Source: WLMZ01 sp031410915 (GTDB taxonomy: Bacteria; Actinomycetota; Acidimicrobiia; Acidimicrobiales; Ilumatobacteraceae). Taken from it: a DNA stretch of 64,000 bases. Position 1 is the stretch's first letter. Each line of letters opens with the position of its first letter. The stretch covers positions 1 to 64,000 of the forward strand of contig JANNZY010000037.1 in the NCBI GenBank assembly GCA_031410915.1, read 5' to 3'. Made by a program: the position numbers and the translations under genes. The notes below the pieces were generated by a model. That model was not told the origin of the DNA. It was given only the letters and a program-made list of their open reading frames with translations, and made no database searches. Positions 35,256-43,056 of the stretch are shown one piece after another.

Positions 35256-35900
35256 GTGAGTTCGTTCGTCGTTCGCGTCTGGCTGCCCGACCGGCCCGGC
35301 GCGCTCGGCCAGGTGGCCAGCCGGATCGGTGCGGTCCGCGGTGACGTGACCGGGATCGAGATCCTCGAACGCGGCGGCGGCAGTGCGATCGACGAGCTGA
35401 TCGTCAGCCTTCCCGACGACGTCGGCCGCGACCTGCTGTTGGCCGAGATCGCCCAGGTCGACGGCGTCGCGATCGAGGACGTGCGACCGATCGAGACCGG
35501 TCGCCCCGACGCGGGCATGGTCGCGCTCGAGATCGCCGCCTGCCTCGTCGAGACCGCCGCCGATGATCGATTGGAGGTGTTCTGCGAGCAATTGCGCGCC
35601 CTGGTCGACGGATCGTGGGCACTCGCGATGCGGGTGTCGGACTCGGCGACGCTCGTCCGCCTAAGCGAGCCGCCGGACACGGCATGGCTGGCCGCGTTCT
35701 TCGCCGGCAGCCGCCACATCCCGGCCGGCGAGTTCGACGCAGCCCCCGGCGACATGGTGTGGGTGCACCTCGACTCGCTCGACGTGTCGGTGGCCGCAGG
35801 CCGCAGCGACCGTCCGTTTCACACCCGTGAGCGACTGCAGGTCGCGCTACTCGGCCGGGTGGCCAACGGCCTGGTTGCGACTCCGCTCCACCGCTCGTAG
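35256..35900 (+). CDS. ACT-domain protein
   Basis: 214 residues from a GTG at 35256. The N-terminal 75 residues are an ACT domain: VRVWLPDRPGALGQVASRIGAVRGDVTGIEI is the typical beta-alpha-beta start, with the Gly of the ligand site in DRPGALG. The C-terminal part (about 85-214) is of unknown fold. ACT domains bind amino acids and regulate enzymes, and no enzyme domain is attached. The preceding aminotransferase is a possible partner. The last 54 bases overlap the 3' end of the convergent glycerol kinase gene. Confidence 0.82.
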   Translation: MSSFVVRVWLPDRPGALGQVASRIGAVRGDVTGIEILERGGGSAIDELIVSLPDDVGRDLLLAEIAQVDGVAIEDVRPIETGRPDAGMVALEIAACLVETAADDRLEVFCEQLRALVDGSWALAMRVSDSATLVRLSEPPDTAWLAAFFAGSRHIPAGEFDAAPGDMVWVHLDSLDVSVAAGRSDRPFHTRERLQVALLGRVANGLVATPLHRS

Positions 35901-37370
35901 CCACTGATCGTGGAACAGGTCGGCGATGGTCCGATCCTCGGCTGGCACGAACTCCGCGTCGAGCCGCCACTGCGCGCTGATCGATTCGAGCGACGGCCAG
36001 ACACCCTCTGCGAGCCCGGCCAGGAACGCAGCCCCGAGCGCCGTGGTCTCTTGATCGACGGGGCGGCGAACCGTGACGCCCAGCTGATCTGCTTGCATCT
36101 GCAACATCATGTCCATCGCAGACGCGCCGCCGTCGACACGTAGGTCGGCGACAGCGGTGCCCGACGCACGCGACATCGCGTCGACCGCGTCGCGCACCTG
36201 GTACGTCATCGCCTCGACGACGGCCCGCGCGATCTGTGCCCGGCCTGTGCCGCGAGTGATGCCGACGATGGTTCCCCTGGCGTACGGATCCCACCACGGG
36301 CTGCCGAGCCCGGTGAACGCCGGAACGACGTATACGCCGCCGTTGTCGCTCACGGTCTCGGCCAGTGGTCCGATCTCGGCCGCGGAGTCGATGATCTGCA
36401 GTCCGTCGCGCAGCCACTGCACTGCGGCTCCGGTCACGAAGATCGCGCCCTCGAGCGCGTATGCCGTGGTGCCGTCGGCCAGCGTCCACGCGATGGTTGT
36501 CAGCATCCCGTCCATCGGCGGCGGGCAGGTGTCGCCGACGTTGAGCAGGATGAAGCTGCCCGTGCCGTAGGTGTTCTTCGCTGACCCCGGACCGAAGCAG
36601 GCCTGCCCGAACAGCGCAGCCTGCTGGTCGCCGGCGATGCCCGAGATCGGGATGCCCTCCGGCACGCCGCACAGGCGGCTCGTGATGCCGAATCGGCCGC
36701 TCGACGGCTTCACCTCGGGCAGCGCGCCGATGGGCACGCCGATCAGATCACACAACTCGCTGTCCCAGCGCAGCTCACGGATGTCGAACAGCATCGTCCG
36801 GCTCGCGTTCGACGAATCGGTGGCATGCACCTCGCCGCCTGTCAGGTTGTACAGCAGCCATGCGTCGACGGTGCCGAGGGCGAGGTCGTCGTCGTCGGCC
36901 ACGCCGCCTTCGTTCAGCAACCAGGCGAACTTGGTGCCGCTGAAGTACGGATCGAGCACGAGCCCGGTACGGGCGCGCACCAGCGGCAGGGCGCCGTCGG
37001 CTTCCAGCGCGGCGCAGCGCGCAGCCGTGCGCCGGTCCTGCCAGACGATCGCTCGATGCAGTGGGTGGCCCGTTGTCCGGCTCCACGCGACGACCGTCTC
37101 GCGCTGGTTCGTGATACCGATCGCAGCGGGGGGCACCTCGAGCCGGCCGATCACGTCGTTCAACGTCTCGCGGGTGACCGCCCAGATCTCGGACGCGTCG
37201 TGCTCGACCCAACCGGGTTCGGGGAAGTACTGCGTGAACTCTCGATACGACGAGATCGGCTCACGCCCGTCAGCGAAGACGGCACGGGTGCGAACACCGG
37301 TCGTGCCGGCGTCGATGGCGAGCACGCACGTCTCGTCCCTCGAACGCGTTGCTGTCGCGGCCTCGGCCAT
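35847..37370 (-). CDS. glpK: Glycerol kinase
   Basis: 507 residues, usual length. It phosphorylates glycerol with ATP. The GlpK pocket is complete: NQRET with Arg90 and Glu91, Tyr142 in DPYFSGTK, the Trp in IVWQDRRT, and the catalytic Asp in AGDQQAALFGQ. The AIDAGTTGVRT phosphate motif is at the N-terminus, and DQETTALGAAFLAG is near the C-terminus. It thus makes the substrate for the GlpD encoded at 5965-7629, although the two are 28 kb apart. A small membrane protein gene precedes it by one base. Confidence 0.95.
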   Translation of the reverse strand: MAEAATATRSRDETCVLAIDAGTTGVRTRAVFADGREPISSYREFTQYFPEPGWVEHDASEIWAVTRETLNDVIGRLEVPPAAIGITNQRETVVAWSRTTGHPLHRAIVWQDRRTAARCAALEADGALPLVRARTGLVLDPYFSGTKFAWLLNEGGVADDDDLALGTVDAWLLYNLTGGEVHATDSSNASRTMLFDIRELRWDSELCDLIGVPIGALPEVKPSSGRFGITSRLCGVPEGIPISGIAGDQQAALFGQACFGPGSAKNTYGTGSFILLNVGDTCPPPMDGMLTTIAWTLADGTTAYALEGAIFVTGAAVQWLRDGLQIIDSAAEIGPLAETVSDNGGVYVVPAFTGLGSPWWDPYARGTIVGITRGTGRAQIARAVVEAMTYQVRDAVDAMSRASGTAVADLRVDGGASAMDMMLQMQADQLGVTVRRPVDQETTALGAAFLAGLAEGVWPSLESISAQWRLDAEFVPAEDRTIADLFHDQWLRAVERSRNQAVGHPAE

Positions 37371-37371
37371 G

Positions 37372-37752
37372 TCAGCGCCGCTTCGGCTTGTTCGTTCCCC
37401 GTCGATGCTGCGACGGCCCCGTCGATGTGCGCCTGGTCGGTGCCGGCCGCGCGCGCACGGATGTGTCGACGGCAGCCTGGCCGCGTCCGCCGGAGCGAGC
37501 GAGCGGCGCAGCTTCGCGAGCGGCGCGGAGCTCCTTCATCGTCTTGCGCTGGTAGCCGAACTTGGCGAGCACGGAACCAAACAGCAGGTACATCGGACCA
37601 CTCGCCAGCAGTCCGGCGAACAGACCGATGTCGATCTTTCGATTCGTGGCCAGATAGAACGCGATGATCGCGATGCTCGCGATCCCGACATAGATCAACC
37701 ACTCACGGGTCAGCCGCTTGAACGGAACGGTGCGGCTGGAGTCCCATGCCAT
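37372..37752 (-). CDS. Small membrane protein with basic C-terminal tail
   Basis: 126 residues. Two hydrophobic helices at about 18-36 and 42-63 are followed by a basic, Arg/Pro/Thr-rich tail (about 75-126). The DUF4229-like pattern of an actinobacterial two-TM protein is possible but uncertain. One base separates its stop from glpK, so they are cotranscribed. There is no sign of a channel like GlpF. Confidence 0.65.
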   Translation of the reverse strand: MAWDSSRTVPFKRLTREWLIYVGIASIAIIAFYLATNRKIDIGLFAGLLASGPMYLLFGSVLAKFGYQRKTMKELRAAREAAPLARSGGRGQAAVDTSVRARPAPTRRTSTGPSQHRRGTNKPKRR

Positions 37753-37822
37753 GCCACGGTTCTACTACGTGGAGTGGCCTCGATCCTCGCCCGCATCAGC
37801 GTGAGGACCCGTCGCGGGGCAG

Positions 37823-37828
37823 TAGCGT
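37823..37828 (+). promoter_or_regulatory. -10 element of the ATPase-TPR module
   Basis: TAGCGT ends 9 bases before the ATG at 37838, with no ribosome binding site between, so the mRNA would be leaderless or nearly so. Confidence 0.45.
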
Positions 37829-37837
37829 TGCGAAGCG

Positions 37838-39091
37838 ATGGACCTCGCCGGCCTGCGCCAGTTCAATGCGAACCTCAGCTTCGAGCCGCTCGATCCGGAC
37901 ACGGAGAATGGCCAGAAGTGGTACGTGCCGCTGTGGGAGCACGGCACCGCGCCGACCGATGAGTTGTTGGCAACCATCGAATTGTCCGACGACCGCACCT
38001 CGGCGCAGCTGCTGACCGGCCCCGATGGCTCGGGCAAGACCACCGAGCTGCTCCGGTTGCGTGACACCTTGCTCGATCGCGGCTACCAGGTCGCCCGTGT
38101 CGACATGACCGAGTACCTCGACATGGACGGAGCGATCAACATCGTCGACTTCCTCACGGCCGTCGCACTCGGAGTTGTCGACGAGCTTCCGGCCGCAGAT
38201 GGCAATGTCGCGAAGGGACGGTTCGAGCGATTGCTCGATCTGCTGAAGCGTGTCCGAGTCAGCGTCGACAAGGTCGGCCTCGACTTCGGCGTCGCCAGTG
38301 TCGACCTGAAGACACAGCTCAAAGGCAATCCCGACTTCGTCCGTCGTCTGCGGGCCGAAGTCGAGCCGAACCTGGCCCAGTTCGCGATCGAGATCCGGCA
38401 GTTCATCGCTGCCGCTGGCGCCGAAGCGGATCAGCCGCTCGTGTTGATCGTCGACCAAGGCGAGAAGCTGGGCGGCGACGACCAAGCAATGGGCTCGGTC
38501 CGCGATCTGTTCGCCCATCACAGTGCGCGGCTGCTGTTGCCAGGGGTGCACGTCGTCTACACCGTGCCTGCCTACCTCGCTGCCTTGCTCCCTGCGTTCG
38601 CCCAACGCTTCGATGGCGCCGTGCGCCAGATACTCACGTTGAAGCTGACCGACCGCTACACCGGCGCGCCCATTGAATCGTGCCTGGCGAAGCTCATCGA
38701 GATTGTGTCTCGCCGGGAGCCGGCGTGGAACGATGTCTTTACGGACGATCAGCTGAGGCGACTGATCCTCCTCTCCGGCGGCAACGTGCGTGACCTCTTT
38801 CGGCTTCTGAAGGAAGCGATCCTGAAGGCATTCGCGCGTCACGCGGAGCTGCCGATCACCGATGACCTGATGGACGAGGCCGTCCGTGCTGTACGCGCCG
38901 ACTTCGGGCAGATGACGGCGGAGACCGGCGACATCCTCAGCGAGGTCAAGCAGGCGCAGGGCAACTACGTCGTTCCCGAGCAAAACGTGCAGCGCGTTGC
39001 GAGACTCATGCGCCAGCACGTGTTGTTGCCGCATCTGAACGGCACGTGGTGGTACGAGATTCACCCGTTGGCGCTGCCGTTCGTGACGTGA
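37838..39091 (+). CDS. P-loop ATPase of a two-gene ATPase-TPR module
   Basis: 417 residues. Walker A is GPDGSGKT at 61-68. Walker B is LVLIVDQ at 201-207, with an acidic residue after it (GEK). A sensor-like strand follows (VVYTVP, 239-244), and SGGNVRDLFRLL at 313-324 is the sensor-2/winged-helix entry of AAA/STAND ATPases of the Cdc6/KAP kind. The C-terminus (about 370-417) looks like a winged-helix end (YEIHPLALP). No transmembrane segment or signal is seen. The stop overlaps the GTG of the TPR gene, so both proteins are made together, probably as a complex. The role is unknown. Small STAND-like ATPases beside a TPR receptor are often part of defence or signalling systems, which is inference here. 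Confidence 0.8.
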   Translation: MDLAGLRQFNANLSFEPLDPDTENGQKWYVPLWEHGTAPTDELLATIELSDDRTSAQLLTGPDGSGKTTELLRLRDTLLDRGYQVARVDMTEYLDMDGAINIVDFLTAVALGVVDELPAADGNVAKGRFERLLDLLKRVRVSVDKVGLDFGVASVDLKTQLKGNPDFVRRLRAEVEPNLAQFAIEIRQFIAAAGAEADQPLVLIVDQGEKLGGDDQAMGSVRDLFAHHSARLLLPGVHVVYTVPAYLAALLPAFAQRFDGAVRQILTLKLTDRYTGAPIESCLAKLIEIVSRREPAWNDVFTDDQLRRLILLSGGNVRDLFRLLKEAILKAFARHAELPITDDLMDEAVRAVRADFGQMTAETGDILSEVKQAQGNYVVPEQNVQRVARLMRQHVLLPHLNGTWWYEIHPLALPFVT

Positions 39092-41367
39092 CCGTTCCGC
39101 CGTTCGAGCCGATGCCGCTGGAGGAGGCGTGGGAGCGGCTGCTCGCATCGATCCGTGCCGAGCCCGGCTTCTGGTTCGGACTGATCTACACCTCGGATCC
39201 GCGTCCCGCCGCCGAGCTGGAGAGTCGCACCACGGCCGTGTTGCGTGGCATGGCCCGCGGTATGAAAGTGCTGCGCCCGAGCAAACCCGAACAGTTCAAA
39301 GAGCAGGTCCGTTCGCTGGTCGCGAATCCGTATGACGCCGTCTGGATCAGCGTCCCTCGAGGAGACGCGGAGGGCACCTCGGCGTGGCACGACGCCTGGA
39401 TCGACGCAATCACTGTTCTGAACCTCCAGCGTGACCGCGTCGTCCGTAGTCTCACCGGCGGCCTGGTGCTGGTTGCCCCCACGTGGCTCGCTGCCGAAGG
39501 CCCCAGAACTGCACCGGACCTCTGGTCATTTCGTAGCATGTCCCTCTACCTTGCCCCGCTGCCCGCCCGCGAAGGCGAACCAATCGACGTCTCTGAGGCT
39601 TCGGAACGCGACACCTCACTACTGTGGCTGCTCGAAGAGTCGTCGAATGACGACGTTGAGGGCGCTGAGCGAGTCGCTCGCGGATGGCAGCTTCTCGCTG
39701 CCGGCCACCGGTCCGAAGCGGAACGGCGTGGGCGCGAGGTGTTCGCGCAGTCATCTGTCGCTGCGGAGCGAACGAGAGCCGCCGAGCTGGTCGTCGCGGC
39801 GACGGATGAGGTCGAGCTACGAGGTCTGTACGCGAGACGAGCGCTCGATGCCCGGGTCCCGATCGGGCCGCGTCGAGCGATCCCGGTTCTTCGCGCATTG
39901 CTCGACGACGCCGAGTTCGGTCAGGCCGCCGCACTTGCGCTCACGGCGGCGCACGACATTTCGGAATCAAGTACCGACCCGGTCTCGTTGTTTGAGTATT
40001 CGCTGAGTCTTGACTCGATTGGAGCAGCACGCCGACGCGCCGGTGATTTGCGTGGAGCACTCGCGGCGTACACCGCAGGGTTGGAACGCGCCCGCAGGAT
40101 CGCCGTGGCCGAGAACGAGTCTCCTCAGTCTGCGTTCGTCGTGTCGTCATGTCTCGATGGCCTGGGTGACACGTGGATGGCAATCGGTGAAGTCAAGACC
40201 GCAGCGTTGATGCACGCAGAGTCACTCGACCTGCTTCGTGGTACCCGGCGGAAAGTGGGGGACTTGCCACACACGCTCCGCGCCATTTCGTCGACCCTTG
40301 ACCGGATTGGTGCTGCGCAGGCTGTGCAAGGCGACCTGGCGTCTGCCGAGGGGGCCTACCGAGAGTCACTTGATCTTCGTCGCCGGGTTCAGCGAGTGAT
40401 GCCCGACGAGTCGTCCACATTGAGGGACGTGTCGGTGAGTCTTGAGCGACTTGCTGATGTCCGGCAGCAGGTTGGTGATCTCAGCGAAGCGCTGCACATG
40501 TACGAGGAGTCGCTCGAGATTCGCCGACAGTTGTGCGGAGAGGGAAAGGACCAAGTGGAGTCGCTCCGCGGTCTGGCGGTCGGGCTCACCAAGCTTGGTG
40601 ACGTGTACCGCCTGTCGACTCAAGTTGCTCGGGCAGAAATCCTCTACGAGGAGTCGCTCAAAATTCGTCGGCGGTTGCGTGATGTGCTCGGCGAGACTCC
40701 ACGATCTTTGCGCGACGTCGCCGTCGGTCTCGATCGATTGGGCGACGTGCGACTCGATCTGGGTGACGCAACTGGGGCGGAGCAGTTCCACGCCGAGTCA
40801 CTGCTTCTCGCTCGCCGAGTGCGGCAGCTCGTGGGTGACACACTCGACTCCTTGCGAGATGAGTCAATCAGTCTCACGAGAGTTGCGGACGACAGGCGGG
40901 CAGCCGGAGACCTCGAGCAGGCAGAGGCGTCACTCGCGGAGTCGATCGACCTATCTCGCCGGCTTCAAGAAGTGACGGGAAGCACTCCGGAGTCGATGCG
41001 TGACTTATCGGTCAGCCTCAACAAGTTGGGCGACTTGCGACGCGAGGCGGGTGATCTCACCGGTGCAGGGGAGATGTACCAGGAGGCGCTTCGACTGGCG
41101 CTCGAGGTGCACAACGTTGTTGGGGACACTCCAGAGTCACTGAGAGACGTGGCAGTGAGTCTGACTCGGATCGGAGACAGACGGCGAGCTGTCGGTGATT
41201 CTCGAGGAGCTGCGTCGAGCTTCACAGAGGCGCTCGAAATCCTCAACCGACGTATTGAGCTGTATGGCGACAGAGCCGACGCTGCTGAGGAGAAGGCGTG
41301 GATCGAAGAGGCGATGAGAACGCTCGGTCGGACCGGCCTGCCGACCGAGGGCGAGACTCTCACGTAG
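39088..41367 (+). CDS. Large protein with unknown N-terminal domain and nine 48-residue TPR-like repeats
   Basis: 759 residues from a GTG at 39088 that overlaps the ATPase stop (GTGA). Residues about 1-165 form an alpha/beta domain (WFGLIYTSDPRP, AVWISVPRGD, LVLVAPTWLA, APDLWSFRS) that recalls a segment I have seen in other bacterial ATPase/TPR proteins, not a named family I can confirm. Residues about 190-300 are helical. Residues 307-738 hold nine helical repeats of exactly 48 residues, with the core SLxRLGDVR, GDLxxA and EESLxxRR. Such repeats bind protein partners. The nucleotide sequence here looks less GC-rich at third positions than its neighbours, which may point to later acquisition. 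No enzyme motif is recognised. Confidence 0.78.
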   Translation: MTVPPFEPMPLEEAWERLLASIRAEPGFWFGLIYTSDPRPAAELESRTTAVLRGMARGMKVLRPSKPEQFKEQVRSLVANPYDAVWISVPRGDAEGTSAWHDAWIDAITVLNLQRDRVVRSLTGGLVLVAPTWLAAEGPRTAPDLWSFRSMSLYLAPLPAREGEPIDVSEASERDTSLLWLLEESSNDDVEGAERVARGWQLLAAGHRSEAERRGREVFAQSSVAAERTRAAELVVAATDEVELRGLYARRALDARVPIGPRRAIPVLRALLDDAEFGQAAALALTAAHDISESSTDPVSLFEYSLSLDSIGAARRRAGDLRGALAAYTAGLERARRIAVAENESPQSAFVVSSCLDGLGDTWMAIGEVKTAALMHAESLDLLRGTRRKVGDLPHTLRAISSTLDRIGAAQAVQGDLASAEGAYRESLDLRRRVQRVMPDESSTLRDVSVSLERLADVRQQVGDLSEALHMYEESLEIRRQLCGEGKDQVESLRGLAVGLTKLGDVYRLSTQVARAEILYEESLKIRRRLRDVLGETPRSLRDVAVGLDRLGDVRLDLGDATGAEQFHAESLLLARRVRQLVGDTLDSLRDESISLTRVADDRRAAGDLEQAEASLAESIDLSRRLQEVTGSTPESMRDLSVSLNKLGDLRREAGDLTGAGEMYQEALRLALEVHNVVGDTPESLRDVAVSLTRIGDRRRAVGDSRGAASSFTEALEILNRRIELYGDRADAAEEKAWIEEAMRTLGRTGLPTEGETLT
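40006..41301 (+). repeat. Nine in-frame 144-bp coding repeats (TPR-like)
   Basis: The leading SLxxLG codons fall at 40006, 40150, 40294, 40438, 40582, 40726, 40870, 41014 and 41158, always 144 bases apart with no indel. DNA identity between units is modest, while the protein pattern is well kept, so the copies are old and under selection for structure. Confidence 0.85.
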
Positions 41368-41370
41368 TCT
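41365..41370 (+). promoter_or_regulatory. -10 element of pfkA, probable leaderless promoter
   Basis: TAGTCT ends 6 bases before the pfkA ATG and overlaps the end of the TPR gene. Confidence 0.5.
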
Positions 41371-41376
41371 CCTGAG

Positions 41377-42411
41377 ATGCGTGTGGGGCTGTTGACCGGT
41401 GGGGGCGATTGCCCGGGGCTCAACGCGGTGATCCGGGCGGTGGTCCGCAAGGGCGAGACGGTTCACGGCGACGAGATCGTCGGGTTCCTCGACGCGTGGG
41501 ACGGTGTGATCGAGCGCAAGACGATGCCGCTCGACGTGCGCTCCTTGCGTGGCATGCTGCCCAAGGGCGGCACGTTGTTGGGCACGCGGCGGGGAAGCCC
41601 CTACGACGTGCCCGGTGGACCCGAGGCTGTGGTCAAGACGTTCGCCGACATGGGGCTGGACGCCCTGATCGTGGTCGGTGGCAATGGCTCGCTGTCAGTC
41701 GCCAACCAGCTGCACGCCGACTTCGCGCTGCCCATCGTCGGTGTGCCGAAGACGATCGACAACGACATCGTCGGCACCGATTGGACCTTCGGTTTCAACA
41801 CCGCGGTGCAGATCGCCACCGACGCGATCGACCGCCTGCACACCACTGCCGAGAGTCACGACCGTGTGATGGTGGTCGAGGTGATGGGTCGCCATTCCGG
41901 TTGGATCGCCACACACGCAGGCATCGCCGGCGGCGCGACGGTGATCCTGATCCCGGAGCTGCCGTTCGACGTCGACAACGTCGTCGAGATCCTGCAGGCC
42001 CGTCACGAGCGCGGCCGCTACGCGTCGATCGTCGTCGTGGCCGAGGGTGCCGAGCCGGCGGAGGGCAGCATGCCTGGTCGCGAGAAGGTCTACGACCGGT
42101 TCGGCCACGTGCGTCTGCGCGGCGTCGCCGACCTGCTCGCGCCCGAGATCGAAGCCCGCAGCGGGCTGGAGACCCGCGTCGTGCTGCTCGGCCATGTGCA
42201 GCGCGGCGGCACGCCGTCAGCGTTCGACCGCGTCCTGGCGACCCGCTACGGCGTCGATGCGATCGACGCCGTGCACGAGGGCGCGTGGGGATACATGACC
42301 GCGATCCACGGCAACGACATGACGCTGGTGCCACTCGCCGACTCGGCCGGCAAGACGCGCCAAGTCGACCTGTTCTTGTTCCGCGACGTCGCCAGCGTGT
42401 TCTTCGGCTGA
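41377..42411 (+). CDS. pfkA: 6-phosphofructokinase
   Basis: 344 residues. It makes fructose-1,6-bisphosphate. The N-terminal LTGGGDCPGLNAVIR, PKTIDNDIVGTD with the catalytic Asp, and the VVEVMGRHSGW segment are typical of actinobacterial Pfk. At the donor site the sequence is GGNGS (Asn103, Gly104). Gly104 points to ATP rather than pyrophosphate, but the neighbouring Asp of E. coli GGDGS is Asn, and Lys125 takes the place of the E. coli Gly124, as in pyrophosphate enzymes and the mixed actinobacterial group. So ATP use is likely but not certain. It is a single gene, convergent with the lpqB-like gene. Confidence 0.92.
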   Translation: MRVGLLTGGGDCPGLNAVIRAVVRKGETVHGDEIVGFLDAWDGVIERKTMPLDVRSLRGMLPKGGTLLGTRRGSPYDVPGGPEAVVKTFADMGLDALIVVGGNGSLSVANQLHADFALPIVGVPKTIDNDIVGTDWTFGFNTAVQIATDAIDRLHTTAESHDRVMVVEVMGRHSGWIATHAGIAGGATVILIPELPFDVDNVVEILQARHERGRYASIVVVAEGAEPAEGSMPGREKVYDRFGHVRLRGVADLLAPEIEARSGLETRVVLLGHVQRGGTPSAFDRVLATRYGVDAIDAVHEGAWGYMTAIHGNDMTLVPLADSAGKTRQVDLFLFRDVASVFFG

Positions 42412-42426
42412 GCGAGTGTCGGCCGA

Positions 42427-43056
42427 TCAGCTGTTCGTGCCCGGTGCCGGGCTCGGCACTTGCGGGAAGTCGGGTTGCGTGCTCTCCACGAATCCCGGGT
42501 AGTCGTACACCGTGAGCGGTTGCGCCTGCAGTTCGCCGTCACTCGCCGGCCATTGCCGGGCGCGACCGTTGACGAGCAGCTCGACCTGCTGCACCTCGGA
42601 CACCTCTGATGCGGTGAACACGATCTGGGCGACCGCGTCGATCAGCGCGTTGATCGACAGCGACAGCAGCTCGTCGGTCACGTCGACGGCCAGCGTGCCG
42701 TCGGTGCGGAGCACCGCCGAGTTGAGCTGCAGTCCGTCGGGGATCGCGGTGGTCAAACGATCGATCGACTCGGTCACGCTGAGCGGCCCGAACAGCGACT
42801 GCAAGCGTTGCCGGGCGGAGTCGCCGACGTCGCGAGCGGCTGCGCGGAGGCGGTGGCTCTCGGTCTGGTTGCTCGGCGCGAGCAGGTAGATCCGGTCCGA
42901 CCCGCTCGACGAGATCGGCGCGTTCGAGGTGTTGGCGACGAAGTCGGGACGGTTGGAGTCGTCGATGCCACGTGGCTCGTCGTCGTTCTGGATGCCGCAG
43001 CCGGACACGACCAGCACCGCCAGCGCCACGGCGACGAGCAGACGGCGGCCGCTCAC
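42427..43056 (-). CDS. Short GerMN-domain lipoprotein, LpqB-like
   Basis: 209 residues from a GTG at 43056 that overlaps the sensor kinase stop. The signal peptide ends in a lipobox, VVSGCG (Cys near residue 19). The rest is one GerMN (sporulation/spore germination) domain, about 55-170 (YLLAPSNQTE, LFGPLSVTES, LAVDVTDELLSL). LpqB of mycobacteria has the same place after mtrAB and modulates MtrB, but it is near 580 residues, with a second propeller-like domain that is missing here. The role as an MtrB modulator is therefore inferred from position and from the one shared domain. Confidence 0.82.
   Translation of the reverse strand: MSGRRLLVAVALAVLVVSGCGIQNDDEPRGIDDSNRPDFVANTSNAPISSSGSDRIYLLAPSNQTESHRLRAAARDVGDSARQRLQSLFGPLSVTESIDRLTTAIPDGLQLNSAVLRTDGTLAVDVTDELLSLSINALIDAVAQIVFTASEVSEVQQVELLVNGRARQWPASDGELQAQPLTVYDYPGFVESTQPDFPQVPSPAPGTNS

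Noticed and set aside
40006..41301. Regular 144-base periodicity as a possible CRISPR or tandem DNA repeat
   Set aside because: The units are coding, in frame and diverged in DNA, with no spacer-repeat pattern.
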